21,263 nucleotides of DNA from JALEVB01 sp022768265 (GCA_034168985.1 JAXFJE010000032.1:1-21263); one strand, 5' to 3'. Positions 1-8,050 are shown, numbered from the stretch's first letter. Made by a program: numbers and translations. The notes: generated by a model not told the origin, from the sequence alone.

Positions 1-22
1 GGCTAACACGCCTTCTTTTTTC

Positions 23-57
23 AAAAAAAGCGGATTATGCATCTGCATAAACCCGCT
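23..57 (-). terminator. Rho-independent terminator hairpin near window edge
   Basis: Read on the minus strand, a stem of about 12 bp (arms 44-57 and 29-41, loop of two bases) is followed by a run of seven T (23-29). One G-T wobble and one bulged base are present. It lies about 90 nt beyond the terminator of the yitT-like gene, so it ends either a separate short transcript or an attenuated leader for a gene beyond position 1. Confidence 0.7.
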
Positions 58-149
58 AGGTTAAACTTTCTTGGGGTGAAATTAACCCCAAATAATTTTA
101 AAACTTTTTATCAGTCGCCCCATCCATTTTTAGAGCGCCGATAAATCTT
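58..149 (-). ncRNA. Candidate structured small RNA or leader, unidentified
   Basis: This stretch lies between two minus-strand terminators and has no convincing reading frame. On the minus strand it can fold into an outer helix TTTATC/GATAAA with an inner helix CGCTC/GGGCG (about 107-146), then a perfect 7-bp hairpin TTGGGGT/ACCCCAA with a 7-nt loop (about 71-91), then the terminator hairpin. An AGAAGG at about 10-15 could be a ribosome binding site for a gene beyond the edge, which would make this a terminator-type leader. I compared it by memory with common riboswitch cores (TPP, SAM, fluoride, ZTP, T-box) and found no match. It may be nothing more than intergenic sequence. Confidence 0.3.
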
Positions 150-182
150 AAAAAAAACAAAGCCTTTTTAAAGCTTTGTTTT
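150..182 (-). terminator. Terminator of the long PTS/peptidase operon
   Basis: Inverted repeat AAAACAAAGC (154-163) and GCTTTGTTTT (173-182) with a 9-nt loop. On the minus strand it is followed by eight T (150-157). Its first bases overlap the TAA stop of the YitT-family gene. The plus strand also reads TTTTATT after the stem, so it may work weakly in both directions. Confidence 0.85.
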
Positions 183-1056
183 ATTCTATAGGTTTTAAAT
201 AGAAACCACCAAAGAAATTTTCTGTTTTGAAAGCATTAACGATCACATGAGGATCAACTTCCCGCAATAATTCTACAACTTCTACAACTTCATAACTAGA
301 AACTACTGTATGCAAGATGCTCATTTCGGCTTTGCTATAACCACCATGACCATCTAGACGAGATATTCCATGACGATAGTGTTTGATATAAGTATCAATA
401 ACTTCATCTGGTTTGGTCGTTGTAATCTGTAAGGTCATACGTTCATAACGATGATAGAATGACTCAATCGTTTTGGTTGAAATAAATTGGAACAAGATCG
501 AATATCCTGCATATTCCCAACCAAACATTGCTCCAAAGATAACGATCAAACAAGCATTAAAAATAAATACGTAGCTCCAAATTGATTTACCTTTTTTATT
601 AGAAATATATAGAGCGATAAAGTCTGTACCACCTGTTGAAGCATTACCTTTTAATGCCAAAACGGTCATCAAACCATAGCTAAATCCGCCAAAAATGATA
701 TTCAACAAAGGATCATCAAATAATGGTCCAAAATGTAATACTTTCAAGAACAAACTAGCACAAAATACTTGTAACAATGAAAAGAAAGTAAAACGTTTAC
801 TAATGGTTTTGCTACAAAATAAGGCAACCGGAATATTTAAAGCTAACATTCCTAGTGAAGTAGAAAATGAAAACCCAAAGAAAGTACTAGTGACATTTTC
901 AATAAGGATAGCTACTCCAGTAAATCCACTAGATAAAAGATTCATCGGTTTCATAAAAACCTGAATTATCGCAGCTTGAAAAAACCCAGCTAGCACTACA
1001 CAAACAAGCGTGTATACTGCACGTGCTTTTTTATTGCTTCTTAACTCTTTTAACAT
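181..1056 (-). CDS. YitT family membrane protein (YitT_membrane + DUF2179)
   Basis: Predicted integral membrane protein of the YitT/DUF161 family, 291 aa, the usual length for this family. The first ~30 residues are basic and followed by a hydrophobic helix (VYTLVCVVLAGFF); several more hydrophobic segments run to about residue 200 with the glycine-rich loop GNASTGGTD around 137-145. The cytoplasmic C-terminal ~80 residues (from about 210: MTLQITTTKPDEV...) match the DUF2179 domain. No transport substrate is established for the family. The ATG overlaps the last 7 nt of cutC and no separate Shine-Dalgarno is obvious, so it is probably translationally coupled. As the last gene of the operon it may export or import a product or cofactor, but that is a guess. 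Confidence 0.85.
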   Translation of the reverse strand: MLKELRSNKKARAVYTLVCVVLAGFFQAAIIQVFMKPMNLLSSGFTGVAILIENVTSTFFGFSFSTSLGMLALNIPVALFCSKTISKRFTFFSLLQVFCASLFLKVLHFGPLFDDPLLNIIFGGFSYGLMTVLALKGNASTGGTDFIALYISNKKGKSIWSYVFIFNACLIVIFGAMFGWEYAGYSILFQFISTKTIESFYHRYERMTLQITTTKPDEVIDTYIKHYRHGISRLDGHGGYSKAEMSILHTVVSSYEVVEVVELLREVDPHVIVNAFKTENFFGGFYLKPIE

Positions 1057-1793
1057 ACGCTTTTAACGATTTGTTCAACTAATTCTTTCTTAACGACATC
1101 ATAGTTATTTTCATTTGGACTAGCTGCATAACAATAATTTACTGCTTTACCAGTGGTAGTTGGATCATTGACCCATCCTTTACAAGAACTATGAACTTGC
1201 GAAATACCGGTTTCATCCATCATCTGTTTCGCATTAGTTGCATTCATTCCGCTTCCTGCCAACAATTCAATCTTATCACCATATTTGCTTTGCAAATCTT
1301 TGATCAATTCCATACCATCCATCGCTTTTGCTTGTAAACCACTAGTTAATATCCTATCAACCCCTAATTCGATCAATAGTTCAATTGTTGCATATGGATC
1401 TTTGACACAATCAAATGCTCGATGGAAAACTACTTCTTTACCATAGCTTTTGATAATAGCGATGATTTCTTTGGTTTGTGCAACATCAACATTACCTTGA
1501 TCATTCAAACAACCAAACGCAATACCATCAGCACCATTATCAAGCATCGATCTAACATCTTCCTTCATCGTTTCATAGTCAGCTTCGCTATAACAAAAGC
1601 CGGCACCACGTGGTCTTACCATGCAGATGACTTTTAGATCTGTATGCTTTTTCGTTAATTTCAAAGCACCTACCGAAGGAGTCAAACCTCCTAGATATAA
1701 AGCACTATTTAATTCAATACGCTTTGCACCACCTTGATAGGCTGCCAACGCATCTTCATAACTACCACAACAAATCTCAATTATTCTTTCCAT
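1050..1793 (-). CDS. cutC: CutC family TIM-barrel protein
   Basis: CutC family, 247 aa, full length. Diagnostic stretches are the N-terminal IEICCGSYEDALAA, the GGAKRIELNSAL segment, GGLTPSVG, CMVRPRGAGFCYS and GADGIAFGCL, followed by VVFHRAFD and LTSGL, all in the expected order for the CutC TIM barrel. The family is named for copper homeostasis, but direct proof of a copper role for most bacterial members is thin and the fold is that of a sugar- or phosphate-binding enzyme. Its position after a glycosidase gene of a PTS operon suits an enzymatic role in sugar metabolism better than metal handling; that is inference. AGAGG lies upstream of the ATG. It overlaps the following YitT gene by 7 nt. 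Confidence 0.9.
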   Translation of the reverse strand: MERIIEICCGSYEDALAAYQGGAKRIELNSALYLGGLTPSVGALKLTKKHTDLKVICMVRPRGAGFCYSEADYETMKEDVRSMLDNGADGIAFGCLNDQGNVDVAQTKEIIAIIKSYGKEVVFHRAFDCVKDPYATIELLIELGVDRILTSGLQAKAMDGMELIKDLQSKYGDKIELLAGSGMNATNAKQMMDETGISQVHSSCKGWVNDPTTTGKAVNYCYAASPNENNYDVVKKELVEQIVKSVC

Positions 1794-1802
1794 AATTTAC
1801 CT

Positions 1803-2894
1803 CTATCTAATTTCGATCTTAAAGCTATATCTAGGTTTGATGCAATCTAATACTAGCTGTTCATCTTTATTGATATGACCAACTAAATTATAGTTTTCTT
1901 TAACCTCGATATCTTTCATTACGATCATCAATTCACCACGATAATGTTTCAAATTATCATTTACGATAATTACATCTCCTTTATGGAAATGTTTGGCTTC
2001 TACTTTTCGAGGTGCAATAGCCTTATCCTTGAAAATCATTCTAGGCATGCTAGAACGTACTACTAATTCATTGCTATCATCGCGCGAAGCATGATAATCA
2101 CAAGTAATGATTTCTTTTTCAATATCTGTTGCATGAGGATCAACATCGATCTTCAAAGTGATCTTATTTAGATTTACCTTAGCCATCGCTGCTAATTCTT
2201 CTTCACTGGCAAAAGCATTACCAATGAAGAAATCGTTGTCATAACCCAAAGCTACCAAGTGACGTAATTGTAGATCAATTGGTAGATCACGATGACATTC
2301 TAAAGTTGGTAGCCCTTCATATACAGGCCAAGGTCCATGGGTATCTTTTTGTTGAGAACTTACAAACGCTGCATTATTTAGACCCAATGGCTGATATAAT
2401 TCATTCAATTCCTTGAAACGTTCTAAGCCCATGCCAGTATATCTTTGGGGATAAAAATTAGAACATATACACATATTGCTACGATTTGCCCCGGTTTTGA
2501 TCATCAGATCCAAGCTCATCGTACAACTAGCATTATATTCGATCATGATGTTATATGGGTTTTTGGTAATTTCAATATCTTCAAATTCCCCAAAATGACC
2601 ATCTAAACGAATGATATCCACGCCCATCTTCGCAAATACGCTTAGATCAAATGGGGTAGCATCTAGTTTTTTAAATACTTGTGGATTGGTATCTACTGAT
2701 ACGATCAAACCATTTTCATGTGCTACTTCACAAAATTTACTGAAGTTTGCAATAATTTCTTCTTTGCTTTCTTTTACCGATAATAAGCAAGTAAACACAC
2801 GTTTAAACCCATATTTACCTGCTAATGCCATGTAATCATAACAAGCCTGATTACCTGCATGTTCAGGATATACTGATATTCCTAATCTTTTCAT
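1803..2894 (-). CDS. mupG: MupG/DUF871 family TIM-barrel glycosidase
   Basis: DUF871/MupG-type protein, 363 aa, normal family length. The N-terminus MKRLGISVYPEHAG is typical, followed by a TIM barrel with FTCLLSV, VSVDTNP, DIIRLDGHFG and the conserved LECHRDLPIDLQLRHLVALG region. The last ~115 residues (from about 245) form the small beta-rich C-terminal domain with RMIFKDK and GDVIIVND. In Staphylococcus aureus, MupG is a cytoplasmic 6-phospho-muramidase that splits MurNAc-6-phosphate-GlcNAc after PTS import. The present protein sits in a PTS operon too, consistent with a phospho-disaccharide substrate, but no MurQ etherase is in the window, so the exact sugar is open. AAGGAGG lies 4 nt before the ATG, 8 nt after the dipeptidase stop. 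Confidence 0.85.
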   Translation of the reverse strand: MKRLGISVYPEHAGNQACYDYMALAGKYGFKRVFTCLLSVKESKEEIIANFSKFCEVAHENGLIVSVDTNPQVFKKLDATPFDLSVFAKMGVDIIRLDGHFGEFEDIEITKNPYNIMIEYNASCTMSLDLMIKTGANRSNMCICSNFYPQRYTGMGLERFKELNELYQPLGLNNAAFVSSQQKDTHGPWPVYEGLPTLECHRDLPIDLQLRHLVALGYDNDFFIGNAFASEEELAAMAKVNLNKITLKIDVDPHATDIEKEIITCDYHASRDDSNELVVRSSMPRMIFKDKAIAPRKVEAKHFHKGDVIIVNDNLKHYRGELMIVMKDIEVKENYNLVGHINKDEQLVLDCIKPRYSFKIEIR

Positions 2895-2902
2895 AGTCCT
2901 CC

Positions 2903-4021
2903 TTATTTTAAGCCTTGCATCAATTCATATAAGGCATAAGCATAGATTTGCGTATTAGCTTCGATATCACAAATGCGCATCCATTCATTTGGTAGATGAC
3001 CAATTCCTTTTTGACCTTTAAAGCTTGGACCAAATGGCACGATATTTTTAACAACTTTCGCATAGGTTCCGCCAGTTGTCGTAACCGCGCTGCCATCATC
3101 ATCCATCATCGTTTCATAAGCTTTTTCTAAGCATTTGATCAAATATGTATCTTTAGGAAAATATACCGGATCGATATTTGAATCTAAGCTTAATGTCATA
3201 TGTTCAGACAAATTAGCTTTTAAAGCCTTTTCCATATCTGCTAATTTATAGGAAGCCGGATAGCTTGATACCAAAGTAAGACCACAAGTTTTGTCATCGT
3301 GGAACATTTCCACCTTGCGCACTTGATTCTTACCAAATTCCGCATCACTATAATCTACTCCTAAACTAACTGCTAGATTGCTTTGATTCAAGATATAGCT
3401 ATTCATGAATTGATATAATTCATCAACATATTCATTATCAACACTGATGCGATAACAAGCTCTACCTCTTTCAGCATAAACCACTGGATATTTGCAATCT
3501 GGGGTAAAACCTAATTTAGGATATGGATGGTCTTTAAAATACCACTTCATATCTTCCATACCTGTTTCTTCATTGGTACCAAAGATGATCTTTACCTTAA
3601 TTGGAAATTCATAGTGCAGATCGACCAAGGTCTTTAAGGCATATAAACAAGCCATGATCGGACCCTTATTATCTAATACACCTCTTGCATATAGCGTACC
3701 ATTAATTTCGGTACAAGTAAATGGATCGGTCTTCCAAGTACCATTGATATCTACTACATCAAGATGCCCAACACAAGCAATATATTCTGCACTATCGGGT
3801 CCATATGAAGCAATACCAACTTGATTACCAACATTTTCTACTTCAAAGCCTAGATTAGCTGCAAGTTCTAAAGCTTTATTCAAGCAAGCTGTAACACGTT
3901 GACCAAATGGCGAATCTTTTGTAGCTACATCTTGTCTTGAATCCATATTACACACGGTCTTGATATCATCGATCAACGATGGCATCAATTCATGAACCTT
4001 CGCAATGATCTGTTCTTTCAT
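2903..4021 (-). CDS. M20 metallopeptidase, short Sapep/PepV-like dipeptidase
   Basis: Cytoplasmic di-metal M20 peptidase related to the Sapep/PepV dipeptidases. The metal and catalytic residues are present: H86 and D88 in GHLDVV, D117 in ARGVLDNKGP, E151-E152 in GTNEETG, D175 in TPDCKYP and H342 in GIGHLPNE. Their spacing follows PepV closely up to D175. After that it is about 95 residues shorter than PepV (372 aa against roughly 465-470), and the lid segment with the AHxxxPxxGxNA-type motif and its catalytic histidine cannot be found. It may therefore have altered specificity or activity. The start codon is preceded by a weak GGTGGAAG. It lies 2 nt from the asparaginase gene and 8 nt from mupG, in an operon, so coupled expression is likely. 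Confidence 0.85.
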   Translation of the reverse strand: MKEQIIAKVHELMPSLIDDIKTVCNMDSRQDVATKDSPFGQRVTACLNKALELAANLGFEVENVGNQVGIASYGPDSAEYIACVGHLDVVDINGTWKTDPFTCTEINGTLYARGVLDNKGPIMACLYALKTLVDLHYEFPIKVKIIFGTNEETGMEDMKWYFKDHPYPKLGFTPDCKYPVVYAERGRACYRISVDNEYVDELYQFMNSYILNQSNLAVSLGVDYSDAEFGKNQVRKVEMFHDDKTCGLTLVSSYPASYKLADMEKALKANLSEHMTLSLDSNIDPVYFPKDTYLIKCLEKAYETMMDDDGSAVTTTGGTYAKVVKNIVPFGPSFKGQKGIGHLPNEWMRICDIEANTQIYAYALYELMQGLK

Positions 4022-4023
4022 GA

Positions 4024-4983
4024 TTATTCTTCCACCGGTGCCATTCTTGTTTTCATATAGTTATCTAACCATTCTTGGCTAGCTTCTTCAAATTCGCAAT
4101 GGCCATCTTCTTTACGGGTTACCAAGTAAACAATTGGGGCAAGATCTGCAGTGGCAACCGAGAAAGAGAAACCTTCAATATTGGTTGCACATCCAAATTC
4201 CCCTTTATTATTCATGGCTACAACACTTAGATCTCCTGCTTTACCACGTTTAGCGATCAATTTAGCATCTAATTCATTAACTGCTTTTTCACATGCTGCT
4301 TGTGGTGTTAAACCTTCTTTCATCAAGCGCACGATTTCATAAGAGATACAGCCTTTCATTAGATCTTCTCCAAGACCGGTAGCGGTAGCACCTCCAACTT
4401 CACTATCCGCATAAAAACCCGAACCAACAAGCGGAGAATCACCAACACGACCACTACGTTTCATAAATAAGCCACTAGTACTAGTTGCCGCGGTAACTGA
4501 ACCATGATCATCAACACAAACCATACCAACGGTATCATGACCATCATATGGACGCAATTCATCTTGTGCTGCTAATTCTTTTTTCTTTTTACGATAGAAA
4601 GCTTTTGCACGGTCTGTTAGCATTTCTTTTTCTTCGAAATGGAATTCACGTGCATATTTAGCCGCTCCTTCGCCTACTAATAAATTGTTAACTTTTTCTT
4701 CACTTAATTTTTTAGCAATACTTACTGGATTAGCGAAGTCTTGGATCGCAGCGATCGCCCCAACGCTCATCGTATCCCCATCCATATAGCCAGCATCTAA
4801 TTCTACGACTTGTTCTTCATTTGGTAAACCACCATAACCTACTGATTTATAGTATGGGAAATCTTCAACGGCACGAATCGCTGTTTCGATAGCTTCTGCA
4901 GCACTCTTGCCTTCTTTTAACATTTTATCGCTTTGTTCGATACCTTCTTTGGCCATCCGCCAAGTTGCAATTATTCCATGCAT
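4024..4983 (-). CDS. Glycosylasparaginase / isoaspartyl peptidase family Ntn hydrolase
   Basis: N-terminal-nucleophile hydrolase of the glycosylasparaginase (N4-(beta-N-acetylglucosaminyl)-L-asparaginase)/L-asparaginase-2 family, 319 aa. The family precursor cleaves itself to expose a threonine; here the cleavage motif HDTVG is present, with scission predicted between D150 and T151. Other family marks are GGLPNEEQVVELDA, MDGDTMSVGAIAA, ATSTSGLFMKRSGRVGDSPLVGSGFYAD and the GGATATGLGEDLMK segment that lines the active site. The GLFMK...GRVGDSP...GSGFYAD arrangement favours the glycosylasparaginase branch over plant-type asparaginases. No signal peptide is seen, so it acts in the cytoplasm. GAAGGAGAG precedes the ATG. 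In a PTS/peptidase operon, likely substrates are GlcNAc-Asn or beta-aspartyl dipeptides; the choice is inference. Confidence 0.88.
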   Translation of the reverse strand: MHGIIATWRMAKEGIEQSDKMLKEGKSAAEAIETAIRAVEDFPYYKSVGYGGLPNEEQVVELDAGYMDGDTMSVGAIAAIQDFANPVSIAKKLSEEKVNNLLVGEGAAKYAREFHFEEKEMLTDRAKAFYRKKKKELAAQDELRPYDGHDTVGMVCVDDHGSVTAATSTSGLFMKRSGRVGDSPLVGSGFYADSEVGGATATGLGEDLMKGCISYEIVRLMKEGLTPQAACEKAVNELDAKLIAKRGKAGDLSVVAMNNKGEFGCATNIEGFSFSVATADLAPIVYLVTRKEDGHCEFEEASQEWLDNYMKTRMAPVEE

Positions 4984-5002
4984 ATTTATACTCTCCTTCT
5001 TC

Positions 5003-6061
5003 TTATAATAAATTTTCGTATTTTGCTTTATTAAGATCTTTAACTAAGGCACATAATAATGCAATACAATTTTCTACATCATCTTCATGAATGATACTAT
5101 GATTGGTATGCATATAACGAATAGGGATCGATAAGGTCATATTGATGATGCCTTCATAGGTCTTATGAATATTACCGCTATCAGTACCTCCCTTATTAAA
5201 AACCGCATATTGATATTTGATATCATGGGCTTGCGCAATTTGCTCTACATAATTAACTAACTTACGTGGGGCAATTGAATTTGAATCAATCATTGATAAT
5301 ACGACCCCACCACCTAGCTTACAGATATTTTGATTCATCGGTGTATCTCCTGCCAAGGTCGTATCGATCGCAAAAGCGATATCTGGATGAACAACATGCG
5401 TAGCTGTTCTTGCTCCTCTTAATCCTGGTTCTTCTTGAATCGTATTAGCTAGATATAGCCCTTCATGTTTGATCCCTTGCAAACGACGGGCAACTTCTAC
5501 CATGATATAGTTACCAATACGATCATCAAAAGCTTTACAGCTAATGTATTTAGGATCATTCATCCGCTCAAAACGTGCCCAAGGTACCACCATATCACCT
5601 ATATCGATGCCTAGATCTAATACCGCTTGTTTATTGCTAACTCCAAGATCTAGATATACATCGGCAATATTAACAGTTTTATTACGTGCTTCAGCTGGAA
5701 GCCCATGGGTTGCCATGCTACCCATCAAAGCATTATATTTTTTATGATCTTTTGTAACGATCGTAAACCATTGTCCTAAGACCATATGGCTCCACCAGCT
5801 ACCTATTGGTTGAACATAAATAAAACCATCATCAGTTATTGCTTTGACCATGAAACCTACTTCATCCATATGAGCAGCAATCATGATCTTAAGGTCTTTA
5901 TCCTCAACATCCTTATAGCCAATCAAGCTTCCCAAACCATCAAATGATGTAGGAATATCTAGCTTTTGATAAGCTTTTTTTATGATTTGTGCCACTTCTT
6001 CTTCACACGAAGAAATACCGCTAGCACAAGCAATCTCTTCCATCAATTTCCAATCAGTCAT
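5003..6061 (-). CDS. M42 family metallo-aminopeptidase (intact active site)
   Basis: M42 (TET-type) di-metal aminopeptidase, 352 aa from the chosen start. All expected residues are present: H64 and D66 in AAHMDEVG, D179-D180 in KAFDDRIG, the catalytic and metal glutamates E210-E211 in TIQEEPGLRGA, D233 in AIDTTLAGD and H318 in RYMHTNH. The open frame extends 12 codons upstream, but MTDWKLMEEIACASGISS aligns with the normal family N-terminus, so I place the start at 6061 (an ATG two codons upstream at 6067 is also possible). This start lies inside the end of the upstream paralogue, an 8-nt overlap that suggests translational coupling. M42 enzymes form 12-subunit tetrahedral particles that trim short peptides in the cytoplasm. 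A heteromer with its degenerate neighbour is plausible. Confidence 0.92.
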   Translation of the reverse strand: MTDWKLMEEIACASGISSCEEEVAQIIKKAYQKLDIPTSFDGLGSLIGYKDVEDKDLKIMIAAHMDEVGFMVKAITDDGFIYVQPIGSWWSHMVLGQWFTIVTKDHKKYNALMGSMATHGLPAEARNKTVNIADVYLDLGVSNKQAVLDLGIDIGDMVVPWARFERMNDPKYISCKAFDDRIGNYIMVEVARRLQGIKHEGLYLANTIQEEPGLRGARTATHVVHPDIAFAIDTTLAGDTPMNQNICKLGGGVVLSMIDSNSIAPRKLVNYVEQIAQAHDIKYQYAVFNKGGTDSGNIHKTYEGIINMTLSIPIRYMHTNHSIIHEDDVENCIALLCALVKDLNKAKYENLL

Positions 6062-7076
6062 TTTCATCACCAAATCCACAATTATCGATGATTTCATTAT
6101 TCAAATGATGTAAATATGCATATAAACCATCTACTACAGCATTGACATCAGCTTTCGCCACCATTTCATTTGCGCTACCCATGTTAATTACAGGCATACC
6201 TACGCTAACACAAGGGGTACCACCCAAGGTCTTATGGATAAACGAACCATCATTACCAGTAAAGCCAAAATAAGCTTTTGGTTTTAATTGTGAACAAATA
6301 TCAGCCAATAGACGTTTTGAAGGCAACATTTGCTTATCATAATAGCCAACGATGACCCCATCACCTAAAGTTACATCATTATTAGCGCCATCAAAGCCAG
6401 TTAAAGCAATTGCCATATTTGGTTTGATCACATAAGTAGCTGTTTGTGTACCACGATAACCAATCGTAGATTGCGCAATACCACCAATAGCGATATTAAA
6501 ATCAAATTCTTCATCTTTGATCTTTTCAAGCAAGCTCATCGTAACTTCATTCAAGCTACGAATTGCTAAAGCCTTACCCATCATGATATCGCCATCAACA
6601 AAGTTAGGAGCATACCCAACTAAATCCCCTGGTCTTACCATTTCCAAAACTTTTTCTTTTGGCAATGCACATTTGATATATAGATCATCTGCTGTTTTCA
6701 CTTCACATTTATCTTCAATAACTTTCTTCTTGCTGCAAACAACGCCATGTATACAATTATTATCTCGTGTTAAAACACACACGCGTTGATTCAGCAAAGA
6801 AGTTAAGGCAAAACCTTCTAATTGAATAAAAGCCAAGCTACCATCTTTTTTAACTTCACTAACCATACAACCAAATTCGTCTAAGGCTGTTGCGATCATC
6901 AATGTCTTAGCTGAAGCATTTTTACTAGCTTTATATGCAAAAACTGATCCTAAACGATCTTTCTTGATTGAAACATCTTGTGCTTCATAATTTTCTTTTA
7001 TTGTTTTAGCAATCGCTTCTTCTGCACTGCTTACCCCAAAAGTTGCGATTAATTTTTCTAATCTATCTGTATTCAT
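6054..7076 (-). CDS. Degenerate M42 peptidase paralogue (probable pseudoenzyme)
   Basis: An M42-fold protein of 340 aa that aligns along its length with the intact enzyme encoded just downstream, but nearly every metal ligand and the catalytic base are replaced. The first histidine is A64 (ATALDEFG), the bridging Asp region KAFDDR reads KALAIR (A171, I172), the EE pair reads S203-T204 (AQSTIGYRG), the third-shell Asp is T226 (ALTGFDG) and the last His is G300 (NMGSANE). Only D66 is kept. The frame is intact, has a strong AAAAGGAG before its ATG and overlaps the active paralogue by 8 nt, so it is not a decaying gene. It probably acts as a structural or regulatory subunit; a new binding function is the alternative. 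Confidence 0.88.
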   Translation of the reverse strand: MNTDRLEKLIATFGVSSAEEAIAKTIKENYEAQDVSIKKDRLGSVFAYKASKNASAKTLMIATALDEFGCMVSEVKKDGSLAFIQLEGFALTSLLNQRVCVLTRDNNCIHGVVCSKKKVIEDKCEVKTADDLYIKCALPKEKVLEMVRPGDLVGYAPNFVDGDIMMGKALAIRSLNEVTMSLLEKIKDEEFDFNIAIGGIAQSTIGYRGTQTATYVIKPNMAIALTGFDGANNDVTLGDGVIVGYYDKQMLPSKRLLADICSQLKPKAYFGFTGNDGSFIHKTLGGTPCVSVGMPVINMGSANEMVAKADVNAVVDGLYAYLHHLNNEIIDNCGFGDEND

Positions 7077-7091
7077 ATTTCTCCTTTTAAT

Positions 7092-8003
7092 TTAACGTTT
7101 GACAGATTTTGCCATGCTCATATACGTATGTCTTGCGCCACGAATAGCTAAGCCATAATGATAGATATTGTCAAAACGTTCAACATTTGCATCTCCGATA
7201 TGATGAATATCCGTTCCGCTCATCTTGCACATCAACGCTATTTGATTTATTGTTTCCTTGCTAGCTCCTTCTTGTGAAGTGCCAATGGCTGTCATTGTCA
7301 AAGCCCCTAAGGCATGAGCGTATTTGACCATTTTTTGGATATAGTCCAATCCAATACCAGGAACTGTCCCCGGTGATGGCATGCAGATGATATCTGCGCC
7401 AGCATCTACAAGTTCTTTGATAAGCCCTTCATTAATGATATTTTCTCCAGCATCATCTACGCTACCTGCTGCATGCATCTTACCTGCCATCAATATTATC
7501 TTATCTTGGCAAAGTGGCTTGATCTTCTTTAAGGTTTCTACAATTTTTGCATTGGTCACTCCTGTTCCTGGATTTCCCGTTAATAAAATTATATCTGCGC
7601 CTAATTCAATAGCTCTTTCAACGGTCTCAACAGTAGCCAAACGTCCTTTAGCAATTTCAGCAATTTCCCCCATTGCTACAACTTTGGGATCGACCGGTTC
7701 TAAGTTTACCCCCACGATCCTCCCTGTAAGTTCCTTAACACGTTTGATAGCTAAAGACTTATCTGTAACATCAAGACCTGGAATCATTGGATCAAATACA
7801 TCTAACCAATTATATAGGATGATATCTGCGCCAAATGCACTCTTAAGTTCGGCATCTGTTATTCCATGTATTACTGATGTTGGTGAAATTACTGTTGATT
7901 CAGTAGCAATTATCCTTCCTTCACTTGCTCTAATGCTTTCAAGCATCTCCTTAGGTGTCATTTTTGCTATTTGCGAAGCATAACAATTCAATAATCTTTT
8001 CAT
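7092..8003 (-). CDS. PEP-phosphonomutase-like TIM-barrel protein (DUF7916-type), function unknown
   Basis: A 303-aa protein of a family often found beside lactose/cellobiose-type PTS genes and frequently mislabelled as haloacid-dehalogenase-like. It has a TIM-barrel pattern with GADIILYNWLDVFDP, the VGVNLEPVDP strand, ILLTGNPGTGVTNA (about 140-153), LMAGKMHAAG, DIICMPSPGTVPG, MTAIGTSQEGA and GTDIHHIGDA. Repeated glycine-rich strand ends such as GNPGTG and PSPGTVPG look like phosphate-binding loops, so a phosphorylated small molecule or sugar phosphate is a likely ligand. No HAD DxDx motif is present. GAGG precedes the ATG, and a strong terminator hairpin ends about 20 nt upstream, so this gene is the first after an intra-operon termination point. 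The reaction is unknown. The family label is from memory and less certain than the fold. Confidence 0.75.
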   Translation of the reverse strand: MKRLLNCYASQIAKMTPKEMLESIRASEGRIIATESTVISPTSVIHGITDAELKSAFGADIILYNWLDVFDPMIPGLDVTDKSLAIKRVKELTGRIVGVNLEPVDPKVVAMGEIAEIAKGRLATVETVERAIELGADIILLTGNPGTGVTNAKIVETLKKIKPLCQDKIILMAGKMHAAGSVDDAGENIINEGLIKELVDAGADIICMPSPGTVPGIGLDYIQKMVKYAHALGALTMTAIGTSQEGASKETINQIALMCKMSGTDIHHIGDANVERFDNIYHYGLAIRGARHTYMSMAKSVKR

Positions 8004-8022
8004 GATAACCTCTTTTTTTTCT

Positions 8023-8050
8023 AAAAAAGGCCTTATTAAATAATAAGGCC
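8023..8050 (-). terminator. Intercistronic terminator/attenuator within the operon
   Basis: A perfect 10-bp inverted repeat, GGCCTTATTA (8029-8038) and TAATAAGGCC (8041-8050), is followed on the minus strand by six T (8023-8028). Only about 20 nt separate it from the next ATG and no promoter fits in that space. Downstream genes therefore depend on read-through, on a promoter inside the preceding gene, or on processing. Confidence 0.8.

Noticed and set aside
7381..7983. A 200-codon open frame on the plus strand
   Set aside because: It lies wholly inside the well-supported TIM-barrel gene on the other strand, has no ribosome binding site and its translation is low-complexity Ser/Ile/Pro-rich as expected for an antisense shadow.
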